From contig PAQI01000024.1 of NCBI GenBank assembly GCA_002709235.1, positions 1 to 64,000 on the forward strand: a DNA stretch of 64,000 nt, given 5' to 3'. This DNA comes from Hirschia sp. GTDB lineage: Bacteria > Pseudomonadota > Alphaproteobacteria > Caulobacterales > Hyphomonadaceae. Both the position numbers and the translations under genes were made by a program. The notes under the pieces were generated by a model. It was not told where the DNA came from, searched no databases, and was given only the letters and a program-made list of their open reading frames with translations. This document shows positions 53,688 through 62,924 of the stretch, piece by piece. Numbering within the stretch: position 1 is the first letter of the stretch; every line of letters starts with the position of its first letter.

Positions 53688-54719
53688 TTACCCAAACGGG
53701 GTCCAGATCACATCCTCAATGCGCCGTGCCCCTGCAGACAGCATGACCAGCCGTTCAAACCCCAGCGCCACACCGGATGCGTCAGGCATAGTTTCAAGCG
53801 CCAGCAGAAACTGCTCATCCAGCGGGTAGCGCACACCATAGATCTGCTCTTTGAGATCCATATCTGCCTCAAACCGCCGGCGCTGTTCCACCGGGTCCGT
53901 CAGTTCGCCAAACCCATTGGCCAGTTCCACCCCGCAGGCATAAAGCTCGAACCGCTCGGCAAAGCGCGGATCATCTGGCTGCGGGCGGGCCAATGCGGCC
54001 TCACAAACCGGATAGCTGTGAAGGAATGTCAGTCGCCCCTGCCCCAGCCTGTGCTCCACCTTCGACACCAGAACCGCCGAGAAGATGTCCGACCAGCTTG
54101 CATCCACTGAAAACGATATTCCCGCCGCGCGCGCCGCCGCCGCGAACGCCTCGCGATCCTCCAGCACAGACTCCAGATCGATCCTGGTATAGCGTTGGAA
54201 AGCCTCGCACAGGCTCAGATATTCAGGCTCCATATGAGGATCACACACATCATCGCGCCAGATCAGCTCAGACCGCTCTAGCCTGTCCACTGCCACCCGG
54301 CACATCGCAGTGCAATCCTCCATCACCGCGCGCAGATCCGCACCGGCGCGATACCATTCCACCATGGTGAATTCCGGGGAATGCAACGGCCCCGTCTCTC
54401 CATTACGCCAGACCCGGGCAAAATCCACGATCTGCGTCTCGCCCGCCGCCAGCAGCTTCTTGCAGGAAAATTCCGGGCTGGTGTGCAGATAGAAGGGCCG
54501 CGCACCTTCATAGCCCTCATAGACCGTGGCAAAGGCCTGCAGGTGGGTCTCATTGCCCGGTGAGACCTGTAGCGCCCCGCATTCCACCTCAAGAAAGCCT
54601 TCCGCTTCGAACCACACCCGAAGGGCCGATTTCACCCGGTGACGCGCCATCAGGAAGGGCCGCCGATCCGCATGGATATCGGGCTGGTGCCAGTTGCGAA
54701 TTTCGGGCTCCAGAGCCAT
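53688..54719 (-). CDS. epmA: EpmA, EF-P lysyltransferase (class II LysRS-like)
   Basis: 343 residues from the ATG at 54719 (MALEPEIRNW). Class II synthetase motifs: FLEVECGALQVSPGNETHL, FARVWRNGETGPLHSPEFTMVEWY (given in part as RNGETGPLHSPEFTMVEWY) and ASGVALGFERLVML. It lacks the anticodon-binding domain of full LysRS, as expected for EpmA/GenX. It attaches beta-lysine to EF-P, whose gene is divergent about 150 bases away. Confidence 0.92.
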   Translation of the reverse strand: MALEPEIRNWHQPDIHADRRPFLMARHRVKSALRVWFEAEGFLEVECGALQVSPGNETHLQAFATVYEGYEGARPFYLHTSPEFSCKKLLAAGETQIVDFARVWRNGETGPLHSPEFTMVEWYRAGADLRAVMEDCTAMCRVAVDRLERSELIWRDDVCDPHMEPEYLSLCEAFQRYTRIDLESVLEDREAFAAAARAAGISFSVDASWSDIFSAVLVSKVEHRLGQGRLTFLHSYPVCEAALARPQPDDPRFAERFELYACGVELANGFGELTDPVEQRRRFEADMDLKEQIYGVRYPLDEQFLLALETMPDASGVALGFERLVMLSAGARRIEDVIWTPFG

Positions 54720-54872
54720 GCCTGATATGCCGTCCTGCCAGCGCTTTGAGCGCCCGATATCGCTTCGCACTTGGCGAAACGCCGTTCACTCGTTATGGAG
54801 GGCATCAAATCCCCTCATCGGTGCGCGCAGGCTTAGACGCTCCAGCGCGCCCACGCAATAAAGGCCGACCAC

Positions 54873-55445
54873 ATGGCAGTCGAAACCGCAGCCAATATCC
54901 GCAAGGGCAATGTCATCGAGCACGAAGACGGCCAGCTTTACGTTGTCCTGAAAGCCGAAAGCTACCGTCCTGGCAAGGGCACACCGACAACCACGATCGA
55001 CATGCGCCGCATCTCCGACGGCATCAAGATCCAGATAACCACCAAGACCGGTGACAAGCTGGAAAAGGCCTTCGTGGAAGATGTGGACTACACCTATCTT
55101 TACGAGGATGGCGAGAACTTCGTGTTCATGCACCCTGAGAATTTCGAGCAGGTCATGGTTCCCGCTGCCATGGTCAGCGACAGCGCTCCCTGGCTTCAGG
55201 AGAACATGACGGTCGTCCTGCAGATGTTCAACGATGCCCCCGTCTCGATCACCCTGCCCAAATCCGCCGTTGGTGAGATTGTCGAGACCGAGCCCGTCAC
55301 CAAGGGTCAGACAGCATCCTCTTCCTACAAGCCCGCCACGCTGGACAATGGCGTACGCGTCATGGTCCCGCCCCATATCGGCGTTGGCACCCGTATCGTG
55401 GTCAATCTGGAAGACAACACCTACATGACCCGTGAGAAGGACTAG
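54873..55445 (+). CDS. efp: translation elongation factor P
   Basis: 190 residues, the standard length. The modified loop YRPGKGTPT contains the target lysine (K35 counting the Met), and the C-terminal domain ends [16 protein letters not shown] relieves ribosome stalling at polyproline. EpmA is divergent and EpmB is 6 kb away, so the lysine is probably beta-lysylated. Confidence 0.96.
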   Translation: MAVETAANIRKGNVIEHEDGQLYVVLKAESYRPGKGTPTTTIDMRRISDGIKIQITTKTGDKLEKAFVEDVDYTYLYEDGENFVFMHPENFEQVMVPAAMVSDSAPWLQENMTVVLQMFNDAPVSITLPKSAVGEIVETEPVTKGQTASSSYKPATLDNGVRVMVPPHIGVGTRIVVNLEDNTYMTREKD

Positions 55446-55460
55446 TTCCGGACCGGCGTT

Positions 55461-55897
55461 ACTCCCTTCTCCACCCGGGGAGAAGGGTTGGGGATGAGGG
55501 GGCTGATCGCCAGGAGCTTTGCGGTTGGGGGGGGTCTACCCTCACCCCTGCCCCTCTCCCTGCTGGAGAGGGGTTGAGCGACGGGCTTCATACTGCAGAC
55601 ACCAATGGAAACTGTTATCCATGCGCATATGCCTGCATCGTTCTGATTGAGGCTTCTATGGCACCGGTTCCCTTCATCTCAGCGCGTACTCCCTTCTCCA
55701 CCTGGGGAGAAGGGCTGGGGATGAGGGGGCTGATCGCCGGAAGCTGTGCGGTTTGAGAGGTTCAACCCTCACCCCTGCCCCCCTCCCCGCTGGAGAGGGG
55801 TTGAGCGACAGGATTCACACCGCAGATACCAATGAAAACTGATATCCACATAGTATGTGTCTGCATCGTTCTGATTGAGGCTTCTGTGGCGTGGGTT
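55461..55897. repeat. tandem copies of a ~227-base intergenic repeat
   Basis: A unit starting ACTCCCTTCTCCACC at 55461 recurs at 55688 and is about 85-90 percent alike by eye over more than 200 bases. Each copy holds two small GC-rich hairpins (CTTCTCC...GGAGAAG and CCCCTCTCC...GGAGAGGGG type). The type of repeat is common between genes in alphaproteobacteria. The 55446-55950 gap has no gene I can support. Confidence 0.8.
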
Positions 55898-55950
55898 CCA
55901 ACTTGCGTTGGAACCGGCGGTGGAAAGAATTGTGCAGTACATCGTTTAAT

Positions 55951-56733
55951 TTAGGGAACAACCAATAGGTTTTCAGTATCTTCTTCTTCGAGATCGCTAT
56001 CGATTAAAGGCCCAATCATTAGTCCAAATATACCCATTCTGAGATGAAAGCTCACCGCAAAGATACCATCAATAGCCGAATACCCCCAGCGATAGTCGAA
56101 TTGTTGCGAGAGATCTTGTCCATTACGACAAATTTTCGGAGCGTTTTGGAGGAAATTGAGACACAACCATTCGGAGCCTTCATCTTCAATAAGAAATGCG
56201 TTTGTATTACACCTTCGAGCAATGAGCGATCCTGATCTCAATATTTTTTGGGTATGTTTGTAATATATTGCACAAAACAATTTTCGAAATATAACATCTA
56301 AATATCTGAATGTTTCTTCATCTAATAACGCGATATTATAGTCTATTGAAAATTCATCCGCACTCTTCACTATCCCTGCATTTTTTAGAAGTTTTCTGGC
56401 TTCAATAGGACTCGTTACGAGTTCAGGCAGTCGATCCGGACTATTATTTTGAACGCCTTTGAGCCACGGGATAATAGACTCTCGGTCTGCATATTCATCC
56501 AAAAGGCTCATCCGTGCAATCAAACCAATGGCTTGATCCGCCAAGCGAGACATTCCATTGCAGTTTTTACATGCGGGAAACTGATATCCTTCCGGCCAAT
56601 GACGCCCAAAAAACAGTGTACGAGGTGGAACCTCATCTCTCGATTCTGTTCCCGCTTTGCCGCCGCAAAAGCAACATATCGGATGAATTTCTTTAAATTT
56701 TTCAAGGCTTCCCATCACTAATTGATCCCTCAT
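55951..56733 (-). CDS. HNH-like protein with two CxxC zinc knuckles
   Basis: 260 residues, AT-rich DNA. Near the N-terminus CCFCGG and, 30 residues later, ACKNCNGM frame RDEVPPRTLFFGRHWP, the layout of HNH endonuclease-like families; the usual His is replaced by Asp (DEVPP), so catalysis is doubtful. The rest is unrecognised. The ATG overlaps the stop of the helicase gene (ATGA), so both are coupled. Composition unlike its neighbours suggests recent transfer. Confidence 0.55.
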   Translation of the reverse strand: MRDQLVMGSLEKFKEIHPICCFCGGKAGTESRDEVPPRTLFFGRHWPEGYQFPACKNCNGMSRLADQAIGLIARMSLLDEYADRESIIPWLKGVQNNSPDRLPELVTSPIEARKLLKNAGIVKSADEFSIDYNIALLDEETFRYLDVIFRKLFCAIYYKHTQKILRSGSLIARRCNTNAFLIEDEGSEWLCLNFLQNAPKICRNGQDLSQQFDYRWGYSAIDGIFAVSFHLRMGIFGLMIGPLIDSDLEEEDTENLLVVP

Positions 56734-58085
56734 CCCCCCTCCAACCGAAACTCCTCGCCTTTCATGTCGGCGAGGAGAAAGTCTTCGGTTTCCTGCAGGA
56801 TGCTGAGCTTGCCAAAGGCGAAGGCGGTCTTGTCGATGATGATATCGCGCGGGCGCAGTTCGCGGGAGAGTTCAAGCCCATCCAGTGAGCGACAGCGCGA
56901 GAAGGCTACATAGGCCTGACCATGGGCGAACATGCCATTGTCAAAATCGATATAGACATTGTCCAGCGTCATGCCCTGGCTCTTGTGGATTGTCACCGCA
57001 TAGGCCAGCCGCAGCGGCAATTGCCTAAAGGAGCCGACCACCTGACGGTTGACCGCCTTCTTGTCGCTGTCGAATTCATAGCGGTATTTTTCCCAGGCCT
57101 GCGGGGCGATGCGGTGGGTCTCGCCATCAATGGAGACAAACGCGTCCTTGTCTGACAGGGCTTCGACCGTGCCGATGGAGCCATTGACCCAGCGCCCCTG
57201 CGGATCGTTCTTGATCAGCATCACACGCGCGCCGACCTTCAGTTCCAGTTCAGCCTCGGTGGGAAAGCTGCGCTCATCGAACTGGCCATCCGCCACGCCC
57301 TCGAAGATGGAGGGCACGCCGGGCAGTTCCTCAAGGCGCTGCTGGTTGATGCGCCACGCGGCGGCATTATTGGGGGTGAGCACGATATGGGTTTCGGAGG
57401 CTTCCGCCGGTGAGCGCCCGGTCACGCGCTTTTTCAGGGTCTCGACCTGATCAGGGGCCAGCCGGGAATTGCGCAATCCATTGAGGATCGCCACGAATTG
57501 TGGATCGGCCTGCCGGAACACATGCTTGAGCGCGGCCAGCCGGAACTGCGCGCCGTGAAAGGCTGGCGCCCGGAAGAACCATGGCCCGCCATAGGCATCC
57601 TGCAGGATCGGCTCGACCTGGCTTTCCACCACGGGCGGCAGCTGGTGCAGGTCACCGGACAGGATCATCCGCACACCGCCAAAGGGCTCACGGCTGTTGC
57701 GGTTCATCTTCAGCATCTCGTCAATGGCCTGAAGCATGTCCGAGCGGACCATGGATATCTCGTCGATGACCATGGTCTCGATGGTCTTGACCAGACGCTG
57801 GGCGCGCATCTTCTTGATATCGGCGCGGTCCAGAAGACGCGGGGGAAACTTGAAGAAGGAATGGATGGTCTGCCCGCCCGCATTGACGGCAGCGAGCCCT
57901 GTAGGGGCCAGGACGACGGCCTTGTCGCCTGCGCGTTGCAGCACTTTTTTCAGGAGCGTTGTCTTGCCCGTGCCCGCGCGGCCGGTGAGGAAGATGTTGC
58001 GCCGCGTGGTCAACAGCTCCTTCATCAGAGGTGCATAGACCGGCGCTTCGCCATTGGCGTCCGTGGGAGAGACATAGATGACCAA
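56730..58085 (-). CDS. PIF1/RecD-like AAA helicase
   Basis: 451 residues with a TTG start at 58085. Walker A GRAGTGKTT, Walker B VIDEISMVRSD, and later helicase motifs (SGDLHQLPPV, AYAVTIHKSQGMTLD, YVAFSRCRS) identify a PIF1-like superfamily 1B helicase. It is shorter than full PIF1 proteins and has no extra domain. Possible roles are in replication-fork or G-quadruplex processing. It is upstream of and coupled to the HNH-like gene. Confidence 0.9.
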   Translation of the reverse strand: MVIYVSPTDANGEAPVYAPLMKELLTTRRNIFLTGRAGTGKTTLLKKVLQRAGDKAVVLAPTGLAAVNAGGQTIHSFFKFPPRLLDRADIKKMRAQRLVKTIETMVIDEISMVRSDMLQAIDEMLKMNRNSREPFGGVRMILSGDLHQLPPVVESQVEPILQDAYGGPWFFRAPAFHGAQFRLAALKHVFRQADPQFVAILNGLRNSRLAPDQVETLKKRVTGRSPAEASETHIVLTPNNAAAWRINQQRLEELPGVPSIFEGVADGQFDERSFPTEAELELKVGARVMLIKNDPQGRWVNGSIGTVEALSDKDAFVSIDGETHRIAPQAWEKYRYEFDSDKKAVNRQVVGSFRQLPLRLAYAVTIHKSQGMTLDNVYIDFDNGMFAHGQAYVAFSRCRSLDGLELSRELRPRDIIIDKTAFAFGKLSILQETEDFLLADMKGEEFRLEGG

Positions 58086-58304
58086 GGCGGGATTCCGGTT
58101 GCGGCGTGTTCACGAAAGGTTTCTTGTGCCATGCTTCGTGGGTGTGGGCAAATGGGGGGTGAGCGGGTCAAGACCTCCTACTTCGGCAATACGACATGTT
58201 CAGTCGGCTTGTACGGTTGCCAGCCAAGTTGATCGAGCATCAGCGAGGCTTCATCGTTTCTGGCTTCGGGCAGTGCGCATGCTGTTTACGTTCGAAATGA
58301 TCCT

Positions 58305-58907
58305 GTGAACAATGTCGATCCAAATGGCAAAATGGCATTCACACTCGGAGTCGATATTGATGCCTCAGTCGCAGGGGTTGGCTTCGGTGCTCAGGGAAAA
58401 GTTGGATTTTCAGTAACCCGCAATCCTGAAGGAGGCGGGTTGAAATTCCAAGCCGGTGCCGTCGGCAGCTCAAATGTTTCCACTGCTGGAACTGTTTTCG
58501 CAAAAGGTTCCGATTCATCTCTTTTGGACAAGGCCGGAGCTCTAGCAACTGGAATATTCACGAATGCAGGAGTTTCTGCCGTTGGTGAAGCTGGTACGTT
58601 TACGGGCACAGCCTCCAATCCAGCAGACTTAACTGATCTGGCCGGTTCTTCACTTGAAGCAGGTGGGACAATCGATAAAAAGTTCTTAACCAAAAATCTG
58701 CCCGGGGCCTTAAGTAAAGTTGCAGACTATGCTCCCGGAGCTGTAGTTAGCGGGCAATTTGTGGTTGGTGAAGGTGGTATTAAAGGGGTTGAAGTAGGTG
58801 GCGGCGCTGCTTGGACCCCTCACAGTCACGCGTCGGGCATAGCACCATCGAGTGACTACACTCCGGACGCGAAAGTTGCAGCCAAGGAGTGGAATACAAA
58901 TAAATGA
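58305..58907 (+). CDS. orphan Rhs-type C-terminal tip (fragment)
   Basis: 200 residues from a GTG, but the frame is open upstream to 58233 and encodes VYVRNDPVNNVDPNGK, the end of the Rhs/YD-repeat core. The large repeat and shell part of the Rhs protein is absent; a stop at 58230 truncates it. The following 180 residues are Gly/Ala/Ser-rich with no recognised toxin motif and end SDYTPDAKVAAKEWNTNK. It overlaps the next gene by 4 bases, as toxin tips and immunity genes often do. Probably a displaced, unexpressed or donor cassette. Confidence 0.6.
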   Translation: MNNVDPNGKMAFTLGVDIDASVAGVGFGAQGKVGFSVTRNPEGGGLKFQAGAVGSSNVSTAGTVFAKGSDSSLLDKAGALATGIFTNAGVSAVGEAGTFTGTASNPADLTDLAGSSLEAGGTIDKKFLTKNLPGALSKVADYAPGAVVSGQFVVGEGGIKGVEVGGGAAWTPHSHASGIAPSSDYTPDAKVAAKEWNTNK

Positions 58908-59329
58908 TAAGAATTGGGAGATCGACGTCTTTAAGTGCAGATATGTTGTCATCGGAAGAATTGGCGGTTATTTCTGCCTTGTTTGAAAGCAACAAACTTA
59001 GACATCACTGGCGAGGATTTGGAATAGAAACAGACTTCACTTTGGAAAATGGTTGTTTGCACATCAACACACATATAAATCGCGACATGAGTCGGTTTGT
59101 CTTTATTTTTTTAGTTCTTTCAATTTTTATTTTTGGTGTATTTACATTAATACCAGAGGGTAGGGTAAGCCTCAAGGACACCCTTGCAACCGATCCCGCT
59201 TCCATTTTTTCTGCTGTCTGCGCGTTATTATTTATTTTTTTTCTTGGTTTCTTTTTACTCAATCTCGCGCACAAAGAAGCCACAAAAACAGCATCGCACT
59301 TTCTAGAAGAGCGACTGAATATCCTTTAA
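58904..59329 (+). CDS. two-segment membrane protein, putative immunity to the Rhs tip
   Basis: 141 residues with two strong membrane segments (FVFIFLVLSIFIFGVFTLIP and AVCALLFIFFLGFFLLNLAH) and a soluble N-terminal part. It is AT-rich and starts inside the stop of the Rhs tip fragment. Position suggests an immunity protein for a tip acting at the membrane; there is no sequence proof. Confidence 0.55.
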   Translation: MIRIGRSTSLSADMLSSEELAVISALFESNKLRHHWRGFGIETDFTLENGCLHINTHINRDMSRFVFIFLVLSIFIFGVFTLIPEGRVSLKDTLATDPASIFSAVCALLFIFFLGFFLLNLAHKEATKTASHFLEERLNIL

Positions 59330-59355
59330 TTAATTCAATTATATCTCTATATTTA

Positions 59356-59703
59356 CCTAAAATTAGAACAACGAATACAAGAATTCATCGTGCATTATTC
59401 TTACTTAATATTCCCTTTGCATGCTTCGGGTGCCATTCCGCCTCAGCCGACTGCACCAAAGATGAGCGTAAAGCCATTAAATGGGCAGTTAGGGCTTATG
59501 ATCGGCAGTCTGACCAAAACAAACAGGCTCAACATTGGCAAGGGGTAGTTCCTAGCAAGTCATCGGTCAGTAAAATTGCACTAACCCCCGCTGGCAAGGA
59601 TGGCAAACAGCGGGATTATTGGGTGACATTTTCCAGTCCAAATAACGAATATACTAAGACGGCTATAGTCTACCACGATTGCGAAGTCGGATGGACCGAG
59701 TAG
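59356..59703 (+). pseudogene. open frame for a small secreted protein without a normal start
   Basis: A frame ending at the TAG at 59701 encodes ALFLLNIPFACFGCHSASA then DCTKDERKAIKWAVRAYD and QRDYWVTFSSP ... DCEVGWTE, which looks like a signal peptide and a small disulfide-containing protein. No ATG, GTG or TTG lies at a sensible place upstream, so it is either a broken gene, uses a rare start, or carries a frameshift relative to a GTG at 59390. Confidence 0.35.
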
Positions 59704-59827
59704 TCTTAGTGAACAATCCGAAAAATTGTTGGGTGATACGAGTGCTTTCGCCGTGAAGGGTCACACATTCCACTAGTTGACTGCATTGCAGCGTGGCACC
59801 GTTGCTGGAAACCTCTTCATCCAGCTT

Positions 59828-59943
59828 AAACCGCCGCATCCCGCCTGATCCAATAACCTAAATGCCTCCGGCCCGCTCCATTCGCCGCGCCCTTGATTGG
59901 GCGCGTCTCCCGTGTTGTCGGCATTTAGGCTTTGGGGCGGTTT
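59828..59943. other. strongly structured 116-base intergenic element
   Basis: Three nested stems: outer AAACCGCC/GGCGGTTT (59828-59835, 59936-59943), middle CCTAAATGCC/GGCATTTAGG (59857-59866, 59920-59929) and inner CGCGCCC/GGGCGCG (59886-59892, 59899-59905) with a 6-base loop. It lies about 75 bases upstream of the MoeB-like gene. It could be a structured RNA leader, a small RNA or a palindromic repeat element. Confidence 0.6.
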
Positions 59944-60018
59944 GCTTACGGTAAGACCTAGCGGTGGGTTGATGTTGGCCCTAGGGTTGGGGACGTCAAG
60001 TTTGGTTGGAAAAACACA

Positions 60019-60801
60019 ATGCCCCTCTCCCCGCCCCAGATTGAACGCTATGCCCGACACATCATGCTGCGCGAGATTGGTGGGCCGGGCCAGCAGCGTT
60101 TGTTGAATGCGCATGTGGCGCTTGTGGGGGCTGGCGGGCTGGGTGGGCCGGCGGCGCTTTATCTGGCGGCGGCGGGCGTGGGGACGATCACGCTGATCGA
60201 TGATGACGCGGTGAGCCTGTCCAACCTGCAACGGCAGATCCTGTTCTCGACCGGTGAGATCGGTGCGCCCAAAACCAGTATGGGGGCTGCGCGACTGACG
60301 GGACTGAACCCGGATGTGCGCGTGATCGAGCGCCGCGCCCGGCTGACAGCGGAGAATGCGGCCGATCTGATCGGCGATGCACAGTTCGTGCTGGATGGAT
60401 GCGATAATTTTTCAACGCGATTTGTCGTGAATGATTTTTGCCACGCCCATGCCCGCGTGCTGGTGTCAGGCGCGGTGGGTCGCTGGATGGGACAGGTCGG
60501 CGTATTTGCATCCGGCGTGATGAAGGATGGACCACAGGACGATCGCCTGCCATGCTATCGCTGTTTGATGCCGGAACTGCCCGAGACCGAGGAAAGCTGC
60601 GCGGAGATCGGTGTGGTCGGACCGCTGACCGGCATTGTCGGTGCGCGCATGGCCCTGGAGACGGTGAAGGAAATCACCGGCGCGGGCGATACGCAGGCCG
60701 GACGGTTATGGGTGTTTGACGGGCTGACCGGAGATGGCCGCACAGTCCGCCTGCCGCAGGACCCGGCTTGTCCTGTGTGTGGTCAGGCCCCATCTTCATG
60801 A
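60019..60801 (+). CDS. moeB: MoeB/ThiF-type adenylyltransferase
   Basis: 260 residues with RYARHIMLREIGGPGQQRL, the nucleotide motif GAGGLGGPAALYLAAAGVG, the DDDAVSLSNLQRQILF segment with catalytic Arg, and zinc cysteines CYRCLMP and CPVCGQA. This E1-like fold activates the C-terminal Gly of MoaD or ThiS. The short form without rhodanese favours MoeB or ThiF; the target cannot be decided. A structured element lies in its leader. Confidence 0.9.
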   Translation: MPLSPPQIERYARHIMLREIGGPGQQRLLNAHVALVGAGGLGGPAALYLAAAGVGTITLIDDDAVSLSNLQRQILFSTGEIGAPKTSMGAARLTGLNPDVRVIERRARLTAENAADLIGDAQFVLDGCDNFSTRFVVNDFCHAHARVLVSGAVGRWMGQVGVFASGVMKDGPQDDRLPCYRCLMPELPETEESCAEIGVVGPLTGIVGARMALETVKEITGAGDTQAGRLWVFDGLTGDGRTVRLPQDPACPVCGQAPSS

Positions 60802-60882
60802 CACGGATTTAATCTTGGTGCTGGACGCACCCTGAAGTGAAAGGCAGACTATGGGTAACCGCCGAACAGCCAAGGACCCTGC

Positions 60883-61896
60883 ATGGCCTTTCGACAGTTT
60901 CTATTAGGGTTTCTCGCCTTCACAATCGTCATTGCGGCGGCTGTGTGGTTCACGCTCAAGCGGGATGACATCCCCTATTCACGGCTTGAAACGGCCTATG
61001 GACAGGAAAATTCAATCTTTCTGGACCTGCCGGGCGGACTGCTTGGCCATGTGATAGATGTCGGCCCGCGTGATGCCGAGCATACGCTGGTGCTTGTGCA
61101 TGGGCTGGGCGATTCGGTCTCAACCTGGTCCGACTGGATCCATGCGCTGCAATCAGATTACCGGCTCGTCGTGATCGATCTTCCCGGGCACGGTCTGACC
61201 CGCGCACCCTATACCTATCGGGCCAGCGTGGATGCTGCCGTCGCCTTTGTGGATGATGTTGCCGATGCGATGGAGCTGAAGGATTTCACACTAGTTGGTG
61301 CTTCTCTTGGCGGCATGGTCGCATGGACCTACACGCTGGATCATCCTGGCCGGGTCGAAGCGCTGGTACTTGTGGACGCCAAGGGGTGGGAGCTGACGGA
61401 TGAGGAACTCGGCTCTGATCCACTTTCAGATGCAAAAAACACACAGGACTGGATGCGTCCATTCCTTGAGCGCATGGACATGACGGACATGCTGATCAAC
61501 CATTTCAAGGCCGCTTTCGAAGACCCCGGACTCGTGACCGACCCCATGAAAAGGCGCATTTCGGAACTGTCGCTTGCACCGGGTCATCGTCGCGCCCTAC
61601 TGGACTATCAGCTCAGCCCTCATCGCAGCGCCTCGGCTCGCAGGCTGGAGACCATTACCGTGCCGACATTGGTCATGCAGGGCGAGAAGGACCGTATTGT
61701 GCCGGAGCGATGCGCCAGGTTGTTCACGGCAGCCATCCCGAATGCTCAGCTCATCATTTATGAAGGGGCCGGACATCTGCCACATCGCGAAGTACCCAAC
61801 CGGTCCGCAACCGATCTGAAGGCATTCATTGCCTCCCTGCCCGCCCAACGTGCGGATGCTCAGCCCGAAGCGGCCAGTATTGTGGTGAAGCGCTGA
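60883..61896 (+). CDS. alpha/beta hydrolase
   Basis: 337 residues with an N-terminal hydrophobic segment (FLLGFLAFTIVIAAAVWFTL) that may be a signal anchor. The oxyanion motif HGLGDS, the nucleophile elbow GASLGGM (Ser) and the catalytic His in GAGHLPHRE mark an alpha/beta hydrolase; the acid is probably the Asp in GEKDRIVP. Substrate unknown, probably an ester. Confidence 0.88.
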   Translation: MAFRQFLLGFLAFTIVIAAAVWFTLKRDDIPYSRLETAYGQENSIFLDLPGGLLGHVIDVGPRDAEHTLVLVHGLGDSVSTWSDWIHALQSDYRLVVIDLPGHGLTRAPYTYRASVDAAVAFVDDVADAMELKDFTLVGASLGGMVAWTYTLDHPGRVEALVLVDAKGWELTDEELGSDPLSDAKNTQDWMRPFLERMDMTDMLINHFKAAFEDPGLVTDPMKRRISELSLAPGHRRALLDYQLSPHRSASARRLETITVPTLVMQGEKDRIVPERCARLFTAAIPNAQLIIYEGAGHLPHREVPNRSATDLKAFIASLPAQRADAQPEAASIVVKR

Positions 61897-62009
61897 TTTT
61901 TTCGGTCGGACAACATATTTGTCATCCAAAAGAGCGCGGCCTCTGTTAGATTCCTGTTCGCTGGCACACAGTGACGGGTCACTAAGCCGAGGGGATGGAG
62001 GCAGAGCAG

Positions 62010-62879
62010 ATGGCTGATCTATATCAAGTAACAGCAAAGCGGGGCCTTTTCCTTCGCAACGCGCCGATTGACGGCGATGTGATCACGTCACTTGCCTATA
62101 ATGATGTCGTGGAGCGCGTTGGCAGTTCCAATCATGAGGACTGGTGGCAGATACGCGCCTCGGCAGGACGCAATGTGGAAACCGGATTTGCCCATAGGGG
62201 CTTTCTGTTTGCCTATGATCCCAAGCCAAAGACCAGGACGTTCAGTTTTTCGAACCTGGAGGCCTCGTTTGATCGGGTACGAAGTTTCGTTGGTGATTTT
62301 GCCGAAAGCTATTCGCCCCAGCTGCTGCCCATTTTGAATGATATCCTGACCGACTACGGGATCAACAAGAACCCCAAGCGGTTTTGTCACTTCATGGCGC
62401 AGATCGGCCATGAGAGCGCGCATTTCACGACCCTGGAGGAAAATCTCTGGTATTCCTCGAGCGGATTGTGGCGTGTCTTCCGCAAATATTTCGACAGTCC
62501 CGAACATGCGGCACAATATGCGCGCCAGCCTGAACGCATTGCCAATCGCGTCTATGCCAATCGCATGGGTAATGGGCCGGAGGAATCAGGTGATGGCTAT
62601 CGCTATCGCGGGCGCGGTTTCATCCAGCTGACCGGCCGTGACAATTATCGCCGGATCGGCCAGCGCATCGAGCTTGACCTGGAAGGCGACCCGGACATGA
62701 TCAGACGCGATGTTGCCGTGGCGGTGTTGGTCTCTGCGGACTATTGGGACAGCCGCAATCTCAACAAGGCCGCCGATGTTGACGATATCGAGGCCGTCAC
62801 GCGTGGTGTAAACGGAGGGTATAATGGGCTGGAAGACCGCAAGACTTTGCTGAAAAGGGCCAAGGCGATCTGGGGGTGA
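62010..62879 (+). CDS. SH3-like plus glycoside hydrolase family 19 protein (lysin/chitinase-like)
   Basis: 289 residues; the ATG at 62010 has GGAGG nine bases upstream, and an ATG at 61995 is an alternative. The first about 60 residues (YQVTAKRGLFLRNAPIDGDV ... DWWQIRAS) form a bacterial SH3 domain. The rest is GH19: MAQIGHESAHFTTLEENLWY with the catalytic Glu and later YRYRGRGFIQLTGRDNY. No signal peptide. Such proteins are usually peptidoglycan-cutting endolysins, possibly of prophage origin. Confidence 0.88.
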   Translation: MADLYQVTAKRGLFLRNAPIDGDVITSLAYNDVVERVGSSNHEDWWQIRASAGRNVETGFAHRGFLFAYDPKPKTRTFSFSNLEASFDRVRSFVGDFAESYSPQLLPILNDILTDYGINKNPKRFCHFMAQIGHESAHFTTLEENLWYSSSGLWRVFRKYFDSPEHAAQYARQPERIANRVYANRMGNGPEESGDGYRYRGRGFIQLTGRDNYRRIGQRIELDLEGDPDMIRRDVAVAVLVSADYWDSRNLNKAADVDDIEAVTRGVNGGYNGLEDRKTLLKRAKAIWG

Positions 62880-62924
62880 CCATTACCCTGGCCGCTCTTG
62901 CGGCTGGTGGTCTGGAGGGTGGAT

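Noticed and set aside
59773-60231. 152-aa minus-strand frame
   Set aside because: It covers the structured element and the start of the MoeB-like gene on the other strand and has no protein-like features.
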